This document shows positions 1-10,844 of a DNA stretch of 64,000 nucleotides, one piece after another (positions within the stretch are counted from its first letter, which is position 1; every line of letters starts with the position of its first letter). A model generated the notes under the pieces. The model was not told the DNA's origin. It did not search any database and saw only the letters and a list, made by a program, of their open reading frames with translations. The translations under genes and the position numbers were made by a program. Source of the DNA: Terrimicrobium sacchariphilum (GTDB taxonomy: Bacteria > Verrucomicrobiota > Verrucomicrobiia > Chthoniobacterales > Terrimicrobiaceae); contig NZ_BDCO01000003.1 of NCBI RefSeq assembly GCF_001613545.1, forward strand, positions 186,001 through 250,000, given 5' to 3'.

Positions 1-1058
1 AGGAGATCGAGGAGCGGATGATTGAGCGGTTTGCCCACGACGATCTGGGTGACATTGTGCTCGCGGGCGACGCGCAGAAGAGTCTCGGTGACGTCCTCGC
101 CGCCATAGGTGACGACCTCCGCGCCGAGCGAACGTGCCAGCGCGAGATTGCGCTCCAGGCGCGTGCGTTCCTCATCGGAGAGCGTGCGACCGCTGTCGAT
201 GAAGGCCGCCATCCAGGTCCCATGCGTGAGGCTGCAAATCCGCCGTGTCCACCGGATGAGGTGACCGGAGAACGGGCTTGGCCCCACGGCGACGAGATAG
301 CGCTCGTGGGATTTCCATGGCCCGCTGATGCTTTGCGTCCGCAGGTAATCGCGCACGTCGCGATCCGCCCGTTCGGCGGAAATGCGCAGGGCGATTTCGC
401 GCAGAGCCTTCAGGTTTCCCTCGCGGAAAAAATTGTCGGAGGCGGTGATGGCGCGTTCGCCGAGATAGACTTTTCCTTCGTTGAGCCGTTTGCGCAGTTC
501 GGCGGGCGAGATGTCGATCAGCTCGAGCTCCGTCGCCTGGTCGAGGAGAGAATCCGGCACGGCCTCCCGCGCGGGCGCGCCAGTGATCTGCGCCACCACA
601 TCGCGGTAGCTCTCGACATGCTGGACGTTGAGCGTGGTGTAGACGTCGATCCCGGCGGCGAGGATTTCCTCCACATCCTGCCAGCGCTTCGGGTGGCGGG
701 AACCGGGGGCGTTGGTGTGGGCGAGTTCGTCGATGACGGCGAGCTGCGGGCGCGCGGCAAGCAGGGCGTCGAGGTCGAACTCCTCGATTTGCACGCCGCG
801 ATGCGCGATCGTCCGGCGCGGGATATGCGGAAGCCCGGTGGTCAGTGCGATCGTCTCGATGCGGCCATGGGTTTCCACATAGCCGATCATCACCCGCACG
901 CCCTCCTCCTGCCGCTGCTGGACGGCCAGCAGCATGGCGTAGGTCTTGCCCACGCCAGGGCACATGCCGAGGAAGACCTTGAGCCGTCCGCGCGTGCTTT
1001 CCGCCCGGGCGATGCCCGCCAGCAGGGCGTCGGGATCGGGCCGCCGTTCGTCGTTCAC
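1..1058 (-). CDS. kdpD: KdpD potassium-sensing histidine kinase, N-terminal part (cut by window edge)
   Basis: Sensor kinase of the Kdp potassium uptake system; normally it phosphorylates KdpE to switch on kdpABC under low potassium. About 352 N-terminal residues are visible. They contain the KdpD-type ATP-binding domain with a P-loop near residues 31-39 (GMCPGVGKT), a conserved stretch with DELAHTN, and the beginning of the universal-stress-protein-like domain. The transmembrane, GAF and kinase parts lie beyond the left edge. I place the start at a GTG (1056-1058), 4 bases after the kdpC stop, giving VNDERRPDPD. It is the fourth gene of a leftward kdpABCD operon; no kdpE is in the window. 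Confidence 0.93.
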   Translation of the reverse strand, partial: MNDERRPDPDALLAGIARAESTRGRLKVFLGMCPGVGKTYAMLLAVQQRQEEGVRVMIGYVETHGRIETIALTTGLPHIPRRTIAHRGVQIEEFDLDALLAARPQLAVIDELAHTNAPGSRHPKRWQDVEEILAAGIDVYTTLNVQHVESYRDVVAQITGAPAREAVPDSLLDQATELELIDISPAELRKRLNEGKVYLGERAITASDNFFREGNLKALREIALRISAERADRDVRDYLRTQSISGPWKSHERYLVAVGPSPFSGHLIRWTRRICSLTHGTWMAAFIDSGRTLSDEERTRLERNLALARSLGAEVVTYGGEDVTETLLRVAREHNVTQIVVGKPLNHPLLDL

Positions 1059-1062
1059 GCCG

Positions 1063-1614
1063 CTATCTTAGCGCATCCAGCGCGCGATTCAGCACCAAAA
1101 CATTCACCCGCGACTGACCGAGGAAGCCGAACTGCGGGCCTTCGGTGGCCGTCGCGACGACGCGCCGGATGGCCTCCGGCGGGAGCTGGCGGGCGGCAGC
1201 CACACGCGCAACCTGATACTCTGCCGCCTCGGGGGAAATGTGCGGGTCCAGCCCGCTGCCCGAGGCGTAGAGAAGGTCTGACGGCGCGTTGGGCCCGATG
1301 GCGGCGCGGCGCTCCTCCACGCCTGCCGCCAGCTTCGCGCTGGTGAACCCCTGGTTGCTGGCCCCGGAGGGCACGGTTCCGTAATCGGAGGCCGACGGAC
1401 GCGGCCAGAAGTATTTCGGCGCGGTGAATTTCTGCGCGAGCAGCGCCGACCCGGCTGGCTGCGTGGCGGGGCCGACGAGGCTGCCATTCGCTGCGTGCGG
1501 AAAGAGCGCCTGGGCAACGCCGGTCATGGCCAGCGGGTAGGCGAGGCCGGTGAGCACAGTGAAGACCACGATGGCCCGGAGCGAGACGAGATAATCAGTG
1601 AGGATGGTTTTCAT
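1063..1614 (-). CDS. kdpC: KdpC subunit of the potassium-transporting ATPase
   Basis: Small single-span subunit of the KdpFABC potassium pump; in the family it stabilises the KdpA-KdpB complex. The product has 183 residues, the usual size. One N-terminal membrane segment (about residues 12-35) is followed by a periplasmic domain with the family features GSALLAQ, FTAPKYFWPRPSA, SGLDPHISPEAA and VNVLVLNRALD. It starts 4 bases after the kdpB stop and ends 4 bases before the kdpD start, so it is surely cotranscribed. No kdpF-like mini-gene was recognised in the operon; such peptides are easily missed. Confidence 0.97.
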   Translation of the reverse strand: MKTILTDYLVSLRAIVVFTVLTGLAYPLAMTGVAQALFPHAANGSLVGPATQPAGSALLAQKFTAPKYFWPRPSASDYGTVPSGASNQGFTSAKLAAGVEERRAAIGPNAPSDLLYASGSGLDPHISPEAAEYQVARVAAARQLPPEAIRRVVATATEGPQFGFLGQSRVNVLVLNRALDALR

Positions 1615-1618
1615 GGGA

Positions 1619-3700
1619 TCAGGCGAGGTGAAGGGTCACGAGCAGCATGTCGATTAGCTTGATGCCGATAAACGGGGCGATGACGCCGCCGAGGCCGTAG
1701 ATGATGATGTTGCGCAGGAGCACCTGCGACGCTCCCGTGGCTCGGTAGGCCACGCCGCGCAGGGCCAGCGGAATGAGCGCGATGATGATGAGAGCGTTGA
1801 AGATCACCGCACTCAGGATCGCGCTCTCAGGCGAATGCAGGCCCATGATGTTCAGGGCAGCGAGCGGACCGGGCGCGCCGGGTTTCAAGGCATACAGAGT
1901 CGCAAACATCGCAGGCAGGATGGCGAAATACTTCGCCACATCGTTCGCGATGCTGAAGGTGGTCAGCGCGCCGCGCGTCATGAGGAGCTGCTTGCCGATC
2001 TCGACAACCTCGATGAGTTTCGTGGGATTGCTGTCGAGGTCGACCATGTTTCCCGCCTCGCGCGCGGCCTGCGTGCCGGTGTTCATCGCCACGCCCACGT
2101 CGGCCTGGGCCAACGCCGGGGCGTCGTTGGTGCCGTCGCCGGTCATGGCCACGAGGTGGCCTTCGGCCTGCTCGGCGCGGATGCGCTGGAGCTTCATCTC
2201 CGGCGTCGCCTCGGCCATGAACTCATCCACGCCCGCCTCGGCGGCGATCGCGGCTGCCGTGGTCGGGTTGTCGCCCGTGATCATCACGGTACGGATGCCC
2301 ATCTTGCGGAGCTGGCTGAAGCGCTCCTTGATGCCGCCTTTGACCACGTCTTTCAGTTGAACGACGCCGAGCACCGTCACGCCCTCCGCGACCACGAGCG
2401 GCGTGCCGCCCGCCTTGGAAATGACCTCCACGGCGTTGCGCACCTGCGCGGGGAATTTTCCCCCCTGGCGCTCGACCTCCTGGCGAATCGCCTCGGCTGC
2501 GCCCTTGCGAATGCTGCGTGTCGTCATGGGAGCGCCATCGTCATCGACCTTGATATCGATGCCGCTCATGCGGGTCTGCGCGGTGAAGGGCACGAAGTCG
2601 ACATGCGACGGCAGGAAGTCCCGCGCGCGCAGGCCATGGAGATCCTTGGCCAGCACGACGATGGAGCGACCCTCCGGGGTTTCATCCGCCAGCGACGAAA
2701 GCTGCGCCGCCTCGGCGAGTTGGCGCTCCTCCACGCCTGGAGCGGGGTGAAAGGCCGTCGCCATGCGGTTGCCGAGCGTGATGGTGCCCGTCTTGTCGAG
2801 CAGCAGCACATCGATATCCCCGGCCGCCTCAACTGCGCGACCGCTGGTGGCGATGACGTTGCGCCGGATCATGCGGTCGATGCCGCTGATGCCGATGGCG
2901 CTGAGCAGCGCGCCGATGGTGGTGGGAATCAGGCAGACCAGCAGCGAAACCAGAACCGGCGCGCTGGTATTGACGACGTCCTTCTGTCCCGCCGCCTGCT
3001 CGCTGTAGGCGCAGAAGGCGGGCAGGGTGAAGACCGCGAAGAGAAACAGCACCGTGATGCTGACGAGCAGGATGCCGAGAGCGATTTCATTCGGCGTCTT
3101 CTGGCGGCGTGCGCCTTCCACCATCGAGATCATGCGATCAAGGAATCCCGCTCCCGGATCGGCGCTGATACGGATGACGATGCGGTCGCTGAGCACGCGG
3201 GTTCCGCCCGTGACAGCGCTATGGTCGCCGCCGCTTTCGCGAATGACGGGGGCGGATTCTCCGGTGATGGCCGCCTCGTCGACCGAGGCCACGCCCTCGA
3301 CCACCTCGCCATCGGCGGGGATCGGGTCATTGGCCTCGCACGCCACGAGGTCGCCCTTGCGGAGTTCCGTCGAGGCGACGCGCTCCTCCACGCCATTGCG
3401 CAGGCGGCGGGCCATGGTCTGCGTGCGCGCCTGGCGCAAGGCATTGGCCTGGGCCTTGCCTCGACCCTCCGCCATCGCCTCGGCGAAGTTTGCAAAGAGC
3501 ACGGTGAACCACAGCCAGATCGCGATTTGCAGGTTGAAGCCCGAGAAGCTCGTGAACAGCGTCACCGTCGTCCAGATGGCCCCGAGGAACACCACGAGCA
3601 TGACGGGATTTTTCACCTGCTCGCGCGGGTCGAGCTTGAGAAAGGAGTCGCGGATGGCCGCGGGAATCAGTTGGGAATAGTCAGTCTTGGAAGCACTCAT
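1619..3700 (-). CDS. kdpB: KdpB, catalytic P-type ATPase subunit for potassium uptake
   Basis: P-type ATPase that hydrolyses ATP to energise potassium import through KdpA. The 693-residue length fits the family. The phosphorylated aspartate is D302 in DKTGT. Also visible are the TGES motif of the actuator domain, the nucleotide-binding domain, and the hinge [11 protein letters not shown] followed by the family stretch [24 protein letters not shown]. Several hydrophobic segments flank the cytoplasmic domains. It starts with ATG, 16 bases after the kdpA stop, and all expected motifs are intact. Confidence 0.98.
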   Translation of the reverse strand: MSASKTDYSQLIPAAIRDSFLKLDPREQVKNPVMLVVFLGAIWTTVTLFTSFSGFNLQIAIWLWFTVLFANFAEAMAEGRGKAQANALRQARTQTMARRLRNGVEERVASTELRKGDLVACEANDPIPADGEVVEGVASVDEAAITGESAPVIRESGGDHSAVTGGTRVLSDRIVIRISADPGAGFLDRMISMVEGARRQKTPNEIALGILLVSITVLFLFAVFTLPAFCAYSEQAAGQKDVVNTSAPVLVSLLVCLIPTTIGALLSAIGISGIDRMIRRNVIATSGRAVEAAGDIDVLLLDKTGTITLGNRMATAFHPAPGVEERQLAEAAQLSSLADETPEGRSIVVLAKDLHGLRARDFLPSHVDFVPFTAQTRMSGIDIKVDDDGAPMTTRSIRKGAAEAIRQEVERQGGKFPAQVRNAVEVISKAGGTPLVVAEGVTVLGVVQLKDVVKGGIKERFSQLRKMGIRTVMITGDNPTTAAAIAAEAGVDEFMAEATPEMKLQRIRAEQAEGHLVAMTGDGTNDAPALAQADVGVAMNTGTQAAREAGNMVDLDSNPTKLIEVVEIGKQLLMTRGALTTFSIANDVAKYFAILPAMFATLYALKPGAPGPLAALNIMGLHSPESAILSAVIFNALIIIALIPLALRGVAYRATGASQVLLRNIIIYGLGGVIAPFIGIKLIDMLLVTLHLA

Positions 3701-3716
3701 ATATCGAGTCGATGGG

Positions 3717-5396
3717 TTAGAACGTGCGACCTTGGAGCATCACCATGTGCTCCGAGATCGGGCCGAGGGTGAGGGCGGGCAAGAAGAACAGCGCGCTCAC
3801 GATCAGGATCACGCTCACAAGGAGCGCGGCGAAGAGCGGCGTGTTCGTCGGGAAGGTGCCGGGCGAGGGCGGCGCGGCGGTCTTGCGCACCATGCTGCCC
3901 GCGATCATCAGCGCCGGAATGATGACGATGAAGCGCCCGATCAACATGCCTGCGCCGAGCATGAGGTTGTAAAACGGCGTGTCGACCGTGAGCCCGGCAA
4001 AGGCGCTGCCGTTGTTGCCCAGCGCCGAGGCGAAGGCATACAGAATCTCGCTCAATCCATGTGGTCCTGCGTTGGCGAGGCTGGAGAGCCCGGCCGGAAC
4101 CGATGCCGCGATGGCCGCGCCGACGAGGATCAGCCCGCTCGGGACGAAGAGCGCGATGACGGCAAGCCGCACCTCACGCGCCTCGATCTTCTTTCCGAGG
4201 TACTCCGGCGTGCGGCCCACCATCAGCCCGGCGATGAAGACCGTCAGCAGCACATACATGAGCATGCCGTACATGCCCGCGCCCACGCCGCCGTAGATCA
4301 CCTCGCCGAGCTTCATGTTGAGCATCGCCACCATCCCGGCGATGGGCGAGAGACTGTCGTGCATGGAATTGACTGACCCGTTCGAGGCGTCCGTCGTGGC
4401 GGTCGACCAGAGCACGCTGTTCATCACGCCGAACCTCTGCTCCTTGCCCTCCATGTTGATCGGGACATGCGTGATGGGATTTGGCCGGCTCTCCGCCCAC
4501 CAGCTCGCCGCGAAGCCCGCGAGGAACAGGATGAACATCGCGCCAAAGAGCGCCCAGCCCTGGCGACGGTCGCCGGTCAGGACGCCGAAGGTGTACGTCA
4601 GCGCCGCCGGGATGAGAAAGATGGCGAGGAGTTCGAGGAAGTTTGTCAGCGGGGTCGGGTTCTCAAACGGATGGGCGCTGTTCACGCCGAAGAACCCTCC
4701 GCCATTCGTGCCGAGCTGCTTGATTGCGACCTGGGAAGCCGCCGGGCCCATGGGAATGGACTGCTGCGCTCCCTCCACGGTCGTGGCCGTGACGTAACCC
4801 GAGAGGTTTTGCACCACGCCCTGGCCAGCCAGCACGATGGTAAAAAGAATCGAGAGCGGGAGCAGGATATAGAGAACCGTTCGTACGAGGTCGGCCCAAA
4901 AATTGCCCACCGTCGTGCCGGTGCGCCGGACGAATCCGCGGATGAGCCCGAGCATCACCGCGACGCCCACGGCGGGACTCACGAAGTTCTGCACCGTCAG
5001 CCCGGCCATCTGGCTGAAGTAGCTCAACGCCGACTCACCCGAATACGCCTGCCAGTTCGTATTGGTCACGAAGCTGATTGCCGTATTCAGCGCGAGAAGG
5101 AACTTCATCCCCGGCAGGCTCTGCGGATTCAGCGGGAGGAAACCCTGCCCCATCAGGATGGCGAGGAGCACCGCCAGCCCGATGATATTGAAGGCGATGA
5201 GCGCTCCCGCGTATTGCCTCCAGCTCATCTCGCGCAGCTCACGGATGCCGCAGAGCCGGTAGATGGCCGTCTCGACGGGGGCGAGGAACCGCCATCGTCC
5301 TTCCAATACCCGGGCCATGTACAGGCCCAGCGGGGGAGTCAATAGAATGAGTGCTGCCGCGAAGAGCGCGGCCTGAAGAATGTCCAATGCGAACAT
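3717..5396 (-). CDS. kdpA: KdpA, potassium-binding channel-like subunit
   Basis: Membrane subunit that binds and translocates potassium in the Kdp pump. It shows the repeated pore-loop signatures of Kdp[34 protein letters not shown] and NNGSAF, with many membrane spans. I choose the ATG at 5394-5396 (MFALDILQ, 559 residues, close to the family size of about 557) because a GGAG lies 9 bases before it. An in-frame TTG at 5412-5414 would add six residues and is less likely. It is the first gene of kdpABCD. The 180 bases between it and the divergent gene at 5579 must hold the kdp promoter; I could not pick one convincingly. Confidence 0.97.
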   Translation of the reverse strand: MFALDILQAALFAAALILLTPPLGLYMARVLEGRWRFLAPVETAIYRLCGIRELREMSWRQYAGALIAFNIIGLAVLLAILMGQGFLPLNPQSLPGMKFLLALNTAISFVTNTNWQAYSGESALSYFSQMAGLTVQNFVSPAVGVAVMLGLIRGFVRRTGTTVGNFWADLVRTVLYILLPLSILFTIVLAGQGVVQNLSGYVTATTVEGAQQSIPMGPAASQVAIKQLGTNGGGFFGVNSAHPFENPTPLTNFLELLAIFLIPAALTYTFGVLTGDRRQGWALFGAMFILFLAGFAASWWAESRPNPITHVPINMEGKEQRFGVMNSVLWSTATTDASNGSVNSMHDSLSPIAGMVAMLNMKLGEVIYGGVGAGMYGMLMYVLLTVFIAGLMVGRTPEYLGKKIEAREVRLAVIALFVPSGLILVGAAIAASVPAGLSSLANAGPHGLSEILYAFASALGNNGSAFAGLTVDTPFYNLMLGAGMLIGRFIVIIPALMIAGSMVRKTAAPPSPGTFPTNTPLFAALLVSVILIVSALFFLPALTLGPISEHMVMLQGRTF

Positions 5397-5529
5397 GCCG
5401 TCATTCTCCGGCAATGTCGGCCCGTACCGTGAGTTAAAGGCCCATCCTCCCGCATTAAAAAAACGTAAATGGCCCCATTCCGAGATTTTTAATCACCACA
5501 GGCAACCAGGTGCATGGAAACTTTTTCGG

Positions 5530-5558
5530 TTGCGGGAGGCAATCGCGGCTACGATACT
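5530..5558 (+). promoter_or_regulatory. Possible sigma-70-like promoter for the gene at 5579
   Basis: TTGCGG at 5530-5535 and GATACT at 5553-5558 are separated by 17 bases and sit just upstream of the start at 5579. Each box matches consensus only partly, so this is tentative. Confidence 0.25.
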
Positions 5559-5578
5559 ACCCGTTCTTTTCCCAGGGC

Positions 5579-6412
5579 ATGAAGCTGCTTGCACCAACAG
5601 TATTGGCACTGGCAATGATCTCGTCGGTTTTTGCGGCTGAGGCTCAGTCGCCAATTGCCTCGAGTCTCGATTTCCAGAAATTCGCGATGAAACTTCGCGA
5701 AAACGCCCTGTTGCAGGTTGCGCCCCAAGTGGTTACGCCGTCGAGTCCGGGAGCGGGCTTCAATCGGTATCCGTGGAAGCGTAACATCATGACCACGGTT
5801 TTCTGGGTCGGAGAACGCCCGACGGTCAATAATCCGGTGCCGAACTACAAGAGCTCATGGGATCCGCAGTGGGCTCGCAACTACGGCGGGTATGACGACC
5901 CGGATTCCTCCCGCCGCCGCAATTTTCTCCCTGCCAATTTCGTTCCCCGCCAAAATCCCTTTTACGTTGCGCTGCCCTACAATGACGTGACGCGAGGCAC
6001 GACCAAGCCGGAGTCTCGCAAGGTCATTCCATGGTTCAAGCAGGCCTTCGAGCGCCCCGGTAAGTCGGTTTGCAAGGGACGGTGGATCGCCATCCGTTTC
6101 GGCAGCCGTATCTGCTACGCCCAGTGGGAGGACTGCGGCCCGTTTCGCACCGATCATTTTCAGTACGTCTTTGGCAACGAACGTCCCCGCCCGAACCTCA
6201 ACCAGGGCGCTGGTCTCGATATTTCCCCCGCAGTGCGCGACTATCTCGGCATGGGAAACAAAGACGTAACTGATTGGAAGTTCGTCGAGGCTCGCGATGT
6301 GCCCGCTGGTCCATGGACGAAGTATGGCGATAACAATACCTTTGTCCTTCAGCGACGCGGAGCAAACCTCTTCCTCGTCGACCGCAATAACGCCTACGGC
6401 GCCCGCCGCTAG
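5579..6412 (+). CDS. Secreted protein with a possible RlpA-like double-psi beta-barrel region
   Basis: A 277-residue protein with a signal peptide (MKLLAPTVLALAMISSVFA, cleavage near AAEAQS). I start at the ATG at 5579 because an upstream in-frame ATG would put about 23 charged or aromatic residues before the signal peptide. The C-terminal half contains WEDCGPF, then LDISPAVRDYLGM. This resembles the DRGPF and IDLS.AAA..LGM pattern of double-psi beta-barrels in RlpA-type cell wall proteins, though the first aspartate position is altered (EDCGPF). Two cysteines (SVCKGRW and SRICYAQWEDC) could pair in the periplasm. The fold is my inference; no enzymatic role can be assigned. It is transcribed away from kdpA. 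Confidence 0.8.
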   Translation: MKLLAPTVLALAMISSVFAAEAQSPIASSLDFQKFAMKLRENALLQVAPQVVTPSSPGAGFNRYPWKRNIMTTVFWVGERPTVNNPVPNYKSSWDPQWARNYGGYDDPDSSRRRNFLPANFVPRQNPFYVALPYNDVTRGTTKPESRKVIPWFKQAFERPGKSVCKGRWIAIRFGSRICYAQWEDCGPFRTDHFQYVFGNERPRPNLNQGAGLDISPAVRDYLGMGNKDVTDWKFVEARDVPAGPWTKYGDNNTFVLQRRGANLFLVDRNNAYGARR

Positions 6413-6449
6413 GTGATCGTTCCCGGGGGTTCTTTCCTCCCGGTGACGG

Positions 6450-7775
6450 CTAGTAGTTGTTTAGGGTCTTCCATCCGCTTCCAGGCGGTGGTGTTTGCTG
6501 GGACCTTGGCTGATTCTGTGGGCGGACCTGCTGCTGCTGGCGATTCTGTTGCTGCTGGAGTTGTATCTGCATGGCTTCGCGCTGCTGTTGCATTGCGTCT
6601 GCCTGGCTTTGTTGTTGGCTCTGCCGCATCATTCGCTGCTGGGTATCCTGGATCTGGCGGTTGCGTTCCTGCATCTGCTCCTGTTGTTGCTGGATGCGTA
6701 CAGCGGTGTCGGATGAGGGCGCCTGCTGCTGGATTTCCTGGCGACGCTGGCGGTTGGCGTTGATCTGGTATTGTTGTGCCTGCTGTTGCTGCTGGTACTG
6801 AACCGGAGGGACAACGGTTTGCACAGTTGGCGAATTGGAAGGGTTCGACTGCTGGGGGGCCGGGTAGCCGACTATGCGAGGTTGTGGTTGCACTGTGACG
6901 GTCTGCGCTGCTTGAGCGGGTTGAACGGCGGATTGTTGGGGAGGTGGCCCATTTTGGTGGCGCGGAATCCGGACGGTCACGCTGCGCTGGCTCGTCGCGG
7001 AAAATATCGGATAAACCCTGGGAGCTCGCACGGGCAGCACGCCTTGCTTCAAGAGAGCCTGTTGTTCCGCCGAAGCCGGCCACCCGACGGCATCCTGGTA
7101 CTTCTGGATCTGGTATTGCGGGACGGAGTACTGCCCCTGCTGGTTGATCCGAGCGTAGTCGGGCCCATTGCAGTAGATCGCGTTATTGCGCACCGCGATC
7201 TTCGTGACATTGGTCGTCGTGGGCAGGATCACTCCGTTCTGCCTCACCGGCATCAATACGGGACGCAGTGCCGGCCAGCCGAGATATTGTACCGGGCAGA
7301 AGGTATAGACCTGAATTCCGATCCCGTAGGAAGCATCAACGCTCGTGTTGAATCCGGCCGAGGGTTCCCATACGGCCTCAGGGGGCAGGGGAGCCCAGCC
7401 GATATAGTCATCATTTGTGCGCCAGGATACCCAGGCGGGAGCCCATTCGTATCCAGGCACCCAGATCCAGGCACCGTCTTCCAGCGTGGTCCATCGACCA
7501 TAGTGGTAGGTGATCCATCCCCATGGTTCGTTGGACATCCAAGTCCATCCCGCGTCCGTTTGCGCCCAACGGCCATCCGTGTAGGGACGCCAGTCGGAGT
7601 CCACCTTGGGGCGCCAGCTCGTGCCGTAGCCATCCACGTCGATCCACTCGCCGTAGGGGGAAAGTTCATGAAAAAATGTGTCAAAAGTGACCGGAGATTG
7701 GGTCTGGGCGGATGCTCCGGAAGGAAAAATTCCCAGCAGGGCAACGATTGCCGCCAGGAGGAGGGGAAATTTCAT
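6450..7775 (-). CDS. Secreted DUF6600-like protein with a glutamine-rich C-terminus
   Basis: A 441-residue protein with a signal peptide (MKFPLLLAAIVALLGIFPSGASA). Residues of about 25-150 carry tryptophan/tyrosine-rich repeats such as YGEWIDVDGYG, WRPYTDGRW, EPWGWITYHYGRW and IGWAPLPPEA, the pattern of DUF6600 proteins. The last 200 or so residues are very rich in glutamine (runs such as QQQQQAQQ), with proline and asparagine, and look disordered. The function of this family is not established; an envelope or extracellular role is inferred from the signal peptide. It converges on the gene ending at 6412, with 37 bases between stops and no clear terminator. Confidence 0.85.
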   Translation of the reverse strand: MKFPLLLAAIVALLGIFPSGASAQTQSPVTFDTFFHELSPYGEWIDVDGYGTSWRPKVDSDWRPYTDGRWAQTDAGWTWMSNEPWGWITYHYGRWTTLEDGAWIWVPGYEWAPAWVSWRTNDDYIGWAPLPPEAVWEPSAGFNTSVDASYGIGIQVYTFCPVQYLGWPALRPVLMPVRQNGVILPTTTNVTKIAVRNNAIYCNGPDYARINQQGQYSVPQYQIQKYQDAVGWPASAEQQALLKQGVLPVRAPRVYPIFSATSQRSVTVRIPRHQNGPPPQQSAVQPAQAAQTVTVQPQPRIVGYPAPQQSNPSNSPTVQTVVPPVQYQQQQQAQQYQINANRQRRQEIQQQAPSSDTAVRIQQQQEQMQERNRQIQDTQQRMMRQSQQQSQADAMQQQREAMQIQLQQQQNRQQQQVRPQNQPRSQQTPPPGSGWKTLNNY

Positions 7776-7876
7776 AAGGTGGCCTCAGAGCGGAATTTAG
7801 CGCGATTTTTTGGGACTTCCAGCGGTCTCTTTGGAAATCATCGCGCAGCAATCTCACTCAGGGGGTGTTTTTCATT

Positions 7877-7904
7877 TTGACAGGCAATTCGCGTTTGGTA
7901 CGTT
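7877..7904 (+). promoter_or_regulatory. Candidate promoter of the tRNA-Thr / tuf / tRNA-Trp / secE / nusG unit
   Basis: A perfect TTGACA at 7877-7882 is followed after 16 bases by TACGTT at 7899-7904. It lies about 140 bases upstream of tRNA-Thr and points toward it. The -10 box is a 3 of 6 match. The leader between it and the tRNA has only short hairpins (for example AGGG with CCCT near 7970). Confidence 0.45.
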
Positions 7905-8042
7905 TTGCGTCCCTCTTCAATAAGGGAATGAAGACTCTAGCCGTTTCGCGGAATACGGGATAACGGTTAGGGTTTTACGCCCTTTTGCAGGTGGACAAAA
8001 TACGCAGAAGCGTCCTAGTTCTTTATGGCTCAGGCCCTATAT

Positions 8043-8118
<76 letters not shown>

Positions 8119-8163
8119 CCCCTGAAGAACGACGCGCCTGTCAAACCAAACGCAACCCTTAAG

Positions 8164-9348
<1,185 letters not shown>

Positions 9349-9369
9349 GTTAGTCGCCTCTTTTGCCAA

Positions 9370-9442
<73 letters not shown>

Positions 9443-9485
9443 AGCAAAAGGCATTATTCCTACATTTCTAAATTCGTACCCATTC

Positions 9486-9701
9486 ATGATCGGTAAGATC
9501 CGCAAGTTTGTCACCGAGGTCCGTGTGGAGCTCGGCAAAGCCCAGTGGCCTTGGGACCCCAACGAAAAAGGTTTCAAGCGCTACAAAGAGCTGGCGGATT
9601 CGACCATGGTGGTTTTGATCGCGATGGTCATCCTGGGCGCATACATCGCACTTTTTGATTTCTTCCTCATCAACATCGTCGGTTTCCTGACCAGACAGTA
9701 A
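9486..9701 (+). CDS. secE: Preprotein translocase subunit SecE
   Basis: Small essential clamp subunit of the SecYEG channel. The 71-residue product has the usual short form: an amphipathic N-terminal helix with EVRVELGKAQWP, then a single membrane span at about residues 41-65 (STMVVLIAMVILGAYIALFD). It lies 43 bases after tRNA-Trp and 6 bases before nusG. Confidence 0.96.
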   Translation: MIGKIRKFVTEVRVELGKAQWPWDPNEKGFKRYKELADSTMVVLIAMVILGAYIALFDFFLINIVGFLTRQ

Positions 9702-9707
9702 AGACAC

Positions 9708-10271
9708 ATGCCAATCGCACCCCGAGACCAGTGGTATGTCGTGCACGTTCTCTCCGGACAGGAGCAGAAAGTGCAGGACAATCTCGTCCGCCGTATCAAG
9801 CTCGAGGAGATGAGCGATTATGTGTACGAGGTTCTCATTCCTACGGAACGCGTGCAGGAGATCAAGCGCGGCAAGAAGACCGAGACCACTCGCAAGTTCT
9901 TCCCCGGCTATCTGATCGTCAACATGCACCTGCTGGATGACAACAACCAGCTCGTCGACAAGACCTGGTACTTCGTCCGCGAAACGGACGGCGTGATCGG
10001 ATTCGCCGGTTCGAAAGACCGCCCGACTCCCATGCGTACCAAGGAAGTCGAGGGTCTGCTGGCCCAGGTCCGCGAACGTGAGGACACCGTAAAGCCAAAG
10101 ATCAGCTTCGAAGTCGGAGACAAGGTCAAGGTGGCCGATGGTCCGTTCCAGAACCAGAATGGTATCGTCGAGGAAATCGATCCCGAGCGCGGCAAGCTGC
10201 GCGTATCGGTTACCATCTTCGGTCGCGAGACCCCGGTGGACCTTGAATACTGGCAGGTCGAAAAGGCCTGA
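9708..10271 (+). CDS. nusG: Transcription termination/antitermination factor NusG
   Basis: Binds RNA polymerase and couples it to Rho or to ribosomal protein S10. The 187-residue protein has the NGN domain (QWYVVHVLSGQEQKVQDNL; KKTETTRKFFPGYLIVNM) and a C-terminal KOW domain (VGDKVKVADGPFQNQNGIVE). It starts 6 bases after the secE stop. It is followed directly by a strong terminator, so unlike in many bacteria it is not joined to rplK-rplA-rplJ-rplL-rpoB. Confidence 0.98.
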   Translation: MPIAPRDQWYVVHVLSGQEQKVQDNLVRRIKLEEMSDYVYEVLIPTERVQEIKRGKKTETTRKFFPGYLIVNMHLLDDNNQLVDKTWYFVRETDGVIGFAGSKDRPTPMRTKEVEGLLAQVREREDTVKPKISFEVGDKVKVADGPFQNQNGIVEEIDPERGKLRVSVTIFGRETPVDLEYWQVEKA

Positions 10272-10295
10272 TATATTTACCCAACACGTTTTCCG

Positions 10296-10324
10296 AAAAG
10301 GCCGGTCATTACGACCGGCCTTTT
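10296..10324 (+). terminator. Rho-independent terminator after nusG
   Basis: Arms AAAAGGCCGGTC (10296-10307) and GACCGGCCTTTT (10313-10324) are perfect complements around a 5-base loop, with a T-run at the end. It closes the tuf-secE-nusG unit. Confidence 0.93.
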
Positions 10325-10490
10325 CAATTTTCCGGAGTCGCCCCCCTCCATAGTTTCCCTGGAGTCGCCAGCGCCTTGTTTCGGCGATACATGGTGCCGG
10401 CCTGGTCCCGAGCATCGCATCGGGGAGGTGATTGCACTTGCCCTTGCCAGGTTGAGTCGGTATCTATGATCGCCAGTTCCTTAACCCAAA

Positions 10491-10787
10491 ATGCTTCCTC
10501 TTCTCCTCGCCGGAGGCGCTTACATCGCGCCCATTACCACGACGCAGTCCACGACGACCGAGGTCGATATGTATAATCACACTCTGCGCGGCGAGCGCAT
10601 TCTGGCTAATGAAGTTGTCTGCCGTAGTCGGTGGGGTACCCCGATGCTCCCCAATGGGAAAGGCGGATATAGCATCATTTCTCCGATCAACCCGGAGTTC
10701 ATTGCATTGAGCCTCATTCAGCCGCCGAAGACCTCCGGTACGCCCTTCCGTCCGGCCAAGGTAGTGAAGGTCTCCGTCCTCGAATAG
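10491..10787 (+). CDS. Small hypothetical protein
   Basis: A 98-residue protein beginning MLPLLLAGGAYIAPITTT. The short hydrophobic N-terminus could be a weak membrane or export signal. The rest is mixed, with no motif I recognise (a pair of cysteine/tryptophan residues in VVCRSRWG is notable). It lies after the nusG terminator and 57 bases before the lipoprotein gene at 10845, on the same strand. No strong ribosome binding site is visible. Codon use looks like the neighbours', which favours a real gene, but an open frame on the other strand also covers this stretch. Confidence 0.5.
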   Translation: MLPLLLAGGAYIAPITTTQSTTTEVDMYNHTLRGERILANEVVCRSRWGTPMLPNGKGGYSIISPINPEFIALSLIQPPKTSGTPFRPAKVVKVSVLE

Positions 10788-10844
10788 AGGAAGATTTTGA
10801 GGGATTCGCTTTGCTCCGAGCTTCGGAGCGGTTATCAGATCGCC

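Noticed and set aside
18-1346. Rightward open frame of about 440 codons opposite kdpD and kdpC
   Set aside because: It is antisense to two clearly recognised Kdp proteins, and its composition (His, Arg, Asp, Gly rich) is typical of a shadow frame in GC-rich DNA.
1835-3772. Rightward open frame of about 645 codons opposite kdpB
   Set aside because: KdpB on the other strand carries all P-type ATPase motifs. The rightward frame has no recognisable domain.
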